A stretch of DNA of 7,725 bases, from contig CAOKUH010000072.1 in assembly GCA_948472605.1 (NCBI GenBank), positions 1-7,725 of the forward strand. Reading direction: 5' to 3'. Position 1 is the stretch's first letter. Each line of letters begins with the position of its first letter. This stretch comes from an uncultured Mycoplasmatota bacterium (GTDB lineage Bacteria > Bacillota_I > Bacilli_A > RF39 > UBA660). Shown here in pieces: positions 5,028 through 7,725 of this stretch. Under the pieces are notes generated by a model. That model did no database searches. It was not told the origin of the DNA and saw nothing but the letters and a program-made list of their open reading frames with translations. The position numbers and the translations under genes are program-made.

Positions 5028-6779
5028 GTTAAACGTTATAAATGAAATTATGTAAGCAATAAATAATTGGTTTATTCCAATGTTTATTGCTTTTTTTATT
5101 CCAAATTCTTTTTTTATAACCCCTAATGCTGCTATACATGGAGTATACAATAATGTAAAAATCATAAAACTTATTGCTGATTCTATAGTAAATATTTCTG
5201 CAACAATACTTTCTATATTTGTATTTGATAAAATTGTTAATGTACTTAATATTGATTCTTTAGCACTTATTCCTGTTATACACGCTGTTATTATTTTCCA
5301 ATCTTTAAAACCTATTGGTGTAAATAGTGGTAACATTTTTTTACTTATCATTGCTAACATACTTTTATCTTCTGTTACCCAGCATAAGCTTAAATCAAAC
5401 GACTTTAAAAACCAAATTATCATTGACGTAAAAAATATAATTGTAAATGACTTTGATAAAAAGTCACTTATTTTATTCCACATCAGGTGCCATGTATTTT
5501 TTAATGATGGCATTCTGTAATTGGGTAATTCTAATAAAAATAGGTTTTCTGATTTGTTATTTGTTTTCATTTTTATACATATAGTTACGACTATTCCTAT
5601 TAATATTCCTATTAAATATAATCCTAGCATTGCTAGTGCTTGATTTTCTTTAAAAAACATTTGTACAAAAATTCCATATATCGGTATTTTTGCACTGCAA
5701 CTTATAAATGGTACTAAATTTAGCGCTAAGTTTTTTTCTTTTTCTGATTCTATTGTTCTTATAGAGAGAATTGCTGGAACAGAACATCCGAATCCTAATA
5801 AAATTGGAACTATACTTCTTCCTGATAATCCTATTTTTTTAAACAATTTATCCATAATAAATGCTATTCTCGTCATATATCCACTATCTTCTAAAATAGA
5901 TAAGCATAAATATAGTGTGACTATTATAGGTAAAAAGCTTAATACTGCGCCAATTCCTTTTAGTATACCATCTATTATTAAACTTTCTATTACGATACCG
6001 CTATTCATTTTATTTAAATAAATTAATATATAGTTTGATACTACATCTATTCCATGTTGTAATATTTCACTTAAAGTATCTCCAATTACGTCAAATGTTA
6101 ATTTAAAAATGCAATACATTATTAAAATAAATATTGGTATCCCTAAAAATTTGTTAGTTAAAATTTTATCTATTTTATACGATTTTATTTCTCTTTTATT
6201 TTTTGGAATATATAATACTTCTTTGCAAATTTTATCTATTTTTTTATATTCTTCATAAGCATTTTCTTTAACTGTTATTTGATTTATTTTTTCTTGTTTT
6301 CTAGCAGCTTCTCTACTTTTCTTTAATAATTCCTTTATCTCTTTATCTGTTATTTTAGTTATTGGTATAATAGGTATTTTTAATATATTTTCTAATTTGT
6401 TTATGTCTATTTTTCCATTATTTTTTTCAAGATCATCTAGCATATTCAAAGCCATCACTACGGGTATTCCTAATTGTTTAAGTTGCATTGTGAGGTATAA
6501 CCCTCTTTGTAAATTCATACAGTCAATTACATTTATTACTACTTCTGGTTTATTTTTATATAAAAATTCTTTTGTTACATTTTCATCTTTTGAATATGTA
6601 GATAGTGAATATAATCCTGGTAAGTCTATTATTTCACAGTCATTATATTCATCTACTTTTCCAACTGTTATGTCTACAGTTACACCTGGAAAGTTTCCTA
6701 CATGTTGATTCATCTTTGTTATTTTATTAAAAATACTCGTTTTTCCACTATTTTGATTTCCTACTAATGAAATTACCAT
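5010..6779 (-). CDS. feoB: Ferrous iron transport protein B (GTP-dependent Fe(II) permease)
   Basis: FeoB imports Fe(II) across the cytoplasmic membrane using an N-terminal GTPase domain. From the ATG at 6779 (589 residues) the motifs are G1 GNQNSGKTS (7-15), G2 NFPGVT (29-34), G3 DLPGLYS (52-58) and G4 NMLD (112-115). The membrane half shows the Gate signatures GIGAVLSFLP and LEDSGYMTR (about 270-300), GFGCSVPA (near 330) and the second Gate GISAKES (near 505). An in-frame ATG at 6791 would add four residues. I prefer 6779 because GGAG lies six bases upstream and because it overlaps the feoA stop by seven bases (ATGGTAA), typical of translational coupling. The G5 region reads PIIPITKIT where an SA-type motif is usual. 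The protein is short for the family (often 650 to 780), mainly at the C-terminus, but has both Gates and looks functional. Confidence 0.94.
   Translation of the reverse strand: MVISLVGNQNSGKTSIFNKITKMNQHVGNFPGVTVDITVGKVDEYNDCEIIDLPGLYSLSTYSKDENVTKEFLYKNKPEVVINVIDCMNLQRGLYLTMQLKQLGIPVVMALNMLDDLEKNNGKIDINKLENILKIPIIPITKITDKEIKELLKKSREAARKQEKINQITVKENAYEEYKKIDKICKEVLYIPKNKREIKSYKIDKILTNKFLGIPIFILIMYCIFKLTFDVIGDTLSEILQHGIDVVSNYILIYLNKMNSGIVIESLIIDGILKGIGAVLSFLPIIVTLYLCLSILEDSGYMTRIAFIMDKLFKKIGLSGRSIVPILLGFGCSVPAILSIRTIESEKEKNLALNLVPFISCSAKIPIYGIFVQMFFKENQALAMLGLYLIGILIGIVVTICIKMKTNNKSENLFLLELPNYRMPSLKNTWHLMWNKISDFLSKSFTIIFFTSMIIWFLKSFDLSLCWVTEDKSMLAMISKKMLPLFTPIGFKDWKIITACITGISAKESILSTLTILSNTNIESIVAEIFTIESAISFMIFTLLYTPCIAALGVIKKEFGIKKAINIGINQLFIAYIISFITFNLVTVF
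5054..5097 (+). terminator. Intrinsic terminator of the TSCPD gene inside the feoB coding sequence
   Basis: On the plus strand AAGCAATAAA (5054-5063) pairs with TTTATTGCTT (5083-5092). An inner ATTGG/CCAAT stem (5066-5070 with 5077-5081) caps it with a six-base loop, leaving a 2x1 internal loop. Seven T's (5091-5097) follow. It starts 26 bases after the TSCPD stop. On the opposite strand it codes for part of the last FeoB membrane helix. Confidence 0.72.
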
Positions 6780-7027
6780 TGTTTTCTCCATTCATCTAAT
6801 TTTTCTATTTTGATTTTTTTAGCTGTTTCTTTTCTCATAGCTAAATTGTATCCTCTAATTGATATTTGAATTGGATCTCCTAATGGTGCATATTTTATTA
6901 GTTTTAATTCTGTATTTTCCACTATTCCTAGCTCTAGTAATCTATACTTTAGTTTTCCTTGTAGGTTTATTTCTTTAATTATGGCTTTTTCGTCAGGTTT
7001 TAATTTACTTAACTCTAATTCTTTCAT
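6773..7027 (-). CDS. feoA: Ferrous iron transport protein A
   Basis: FeoA is a small cytosolic SH3-like protein that works with FeoB in Fe(II) uptake, probably by regulating its GTPase or assembling the transporter. This 84-residue protein has the usual length and pattern: LSKLKPDEKAIIKEI at the N-terminus, KYRLLELGI (27-35), and the family signature APLGDPIQISIRGYNLAMRK (47-66). The ATG at 7027 is the only sensible start, because an in-frame stop lies two codons upstream. Its ribosome binding site is weak (AAGATGAAGT directly before the ATG). feoB begins inside its last codons, so the two are one operon. No clear promoter or Fur box is visible in the short gap before it, which holds the terminator of the preceding gene and a second hairpin. 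Confidence 0.93.
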   Translation of the reverse strand: MKELELSKLKPDEKAIIKEINLQGKLKYRLLELGIVENTELKLIKYAPLGDPIQISIRGYNLAMRKETAKKIKIEKLDEWRKQW

Positions 7028-7038
7028 ACTTCATCTTA

Positions 7039-7066
7039 TGCTTGTTTTTCATTTATAGAACAAGCA
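7039..7066 (-). other. Hairpin in the feoA 5' region
   Basis: TGCTTGTT (7039-7046) and AACAAGCA (7059-7066) form a perfect 8-bp stem with a 12-base loop, extendable by a wobble pair and one more pair. On the minus strand it follows the T-run of the upstream terminator and ends 12 bases before the feoA ATG. No T-run follows it, so it is not itself a terminator. It may stabilise a processed feoAB message or affect feoA translation. Confidence 0.45.
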
Positions 7067-7067
7067 C

Positions 7068-7094
7068 AAAAAAAGTGCCTATCTAAAGGCACTT
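7068..7094 (-). terminator. Intrinsic terminator between the right-edge gene and feoA
   Basis: On the minus strand AAGTGCCT (7094 to 7087) pairs with AGGCACTT (7080 to 7073) around a six-base loop, and seven T's follow (7074 to 7068). It lies ten bases past the stop at 7104. If fully efficient, feoAB needs a promoter in the remaining 40 bases, where I see only a weak TATAAA. Confidence 0.85.
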
Positions 7095-7103
7095 CAAAAA
7101 TTT

Positions 7104-7725
7104 TTATCCTAATAATTTAACTTCAACATTATTCATTTTGTATTTTCCATTTTCGTCTGTTACGAATTCTATTAATGATTTATCTAGAGTTGTAGTATTT
7201 TGACTCAAGTCTTGAGTAAAATATATTTTTAAATTTGGAATTTCTAGTTTCTTAGTTACTATTATTTTAAATATCTCTACCATGTGTTTATCGTCTTCAG
7301 CGACTAAAATAAACTGTGGTGCTTTTTCGTATCCAGAATCAAATTGTACAAAATTCTCATAAAACTCTTTATATAATCTCATTCTTTCTTCAAATTTTGT
7401 TTCCCATTCTTCTTCTCTTCTTACAACTTCAAATAAGAAATCTATTGTTATTCCTCTTTTTATTAATCTGACTCCAGCGTTTGCTTTTAATATTTTTCCG
7501 CTTTTTTTAGCTGTAATTGCAGGTTTTACTTTGTATGAATCAAAAGCTTGTACTTTTCTCATATATGCTATTATTATTTGATTTCCAGCTAATCTTTTTT
7601 TAATCATTGAAACAGGTTTTGTATTATCTGTTGGTTGCCATTTGCATTCTATATTTCTAGAATTTAAAAGATATTTTCCCATTTTTTCTAGACAATATAC
7701 TCTATATATACATTTTCCATCTTCA
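7104..7725 (-). CDS. Unrecognised protein, partial at its N-terminus
   Basis: The frame is open from the stop at 7104 to the right edge. An ATG at 7682 exists, but no ribosome binding site precedes it. The codons upstream of it read on as plausible protein (GKCIYRVYCLEKMGKYLLNS), so the true start lies outside. About 207 residues are visible. The first part (Y-x-V-x-C-L-E-K-M-G-K-Y-L-L) resembles the last helix and wing of a winged-helix domain. The second half has an alternating strand/helix layout with TIDFLFEVVRREEEWETKFE, RMRLYKEFYENF and FILVAEDDKHMVEIFKIIV, loosely like nuclease-fold or replication-relaxation-type proteins. That likeness is by eye only. There is no signal peptide or membrane segment in the visible part. 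A strong terminator follows it. I do not recognise the family. Confidence 0.8.
   Translation of the reverse strand, partial: EDGKCIYRVYCLEKMGKYLLNSRNIECKWQPTDNTKPVSMIKKRLAGNQIIIAYMRKVQAFDSYKVKPAITAKKSGKILKANAGVRLIKRGITIDFLFEVVRREEEWETKFEERMRLYKEFYENFVQFDSGYEKAPQFILVAEDDKHMVEIFKIIVTKKLEIPNLKIYFTQDLSQNTTTLDKSLIEFVTDENGKYKMNNVEVKLLG

Noticed and set aside
5080..5520. Plus-strand frame of 146 codons opposite feoB
   Set aside because: feoB motifs are intact on the other strand; this frame only mirrors its hydrophobic codons and begins inside the terminator hairpin.
6397..6708. Plus-strand frame of 103 codons opposite the FeoB GTPase domain
   Set aside because: It is antisense to conserved G motifs and has no start signal, so it is a shadow.
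7028..7103. Fur box controlling feoA
   Set aside because: No sequence close to the GATAATGATTATC-type palindrome is present in the gap.
7680..7682. ATG at 7682 as the start of the right-edge gene
   Set aside because: No ribosome binding site precedes it, and the open frame continues to the window edge with protein-like codons.

Overview
The window is AT-rich DNA from a low-GC Gram-positive bacterium, most likely an uncultured member of the Clostridia. The S10 protein sequence, the strong AAGGAGG-type ribosome binding sites, the consensus SigA-like promoters with 17-bp spacers, and the FeoA/FeoB, RelQ-type and 4-Cys TSCPD proteins all point that way. No tRNA, rRNA, CRISPR array, insertion sequence or phage gene is visible. 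The gene content is mostly chromosomal housekeeping plus a few poorly known proteins.

Layout. On the left edge is the start of rpsJ (ribosomal protein S10) on the minus strand. Its perfect-consensus promoter lies over 200 nt upstream, leaving a long leader with several strong hairpins. Running away from it on the plus strand is one gene for a 558-residue protein I do not recognise, with its own promoter and a bidirectional terminator. Converging on that terminator from the right is a minus-strand pair: a calcineurin-like metallophosphoesterase followed by a small alarmone (p)ppGpp synthetase of the RelQ/RelP class. Further right is a minus-strand HdeD/DUF308 membrane protein with its own terminator, divergent from a plus-strand gene for an 84-residue four-cysteine TSCPD protein. 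The TSCPD gene overlaps, tail to tail, the 3' end of a feoA-feoB ferrous iron transport operon on the minus strand. The right edge carries a truncated minus-strand gene of unknown function, closed by an intrinsic terminator just upstream of feoA.

How the parts relate. FeoA and FeoB form one translationally coupled Fe(II) uptake unit. The phosphoesterase and alarmone synthetase probably share one promoter. The TSCPD gene appears to use a terminator embedded in feoB coding sequence. I see no single large novel system. The items most worth following are the rpsJ leader RNA, the 558-residue orphan, the feoB/TSCPD convergent overlap, and the region between the terminator and feoA.
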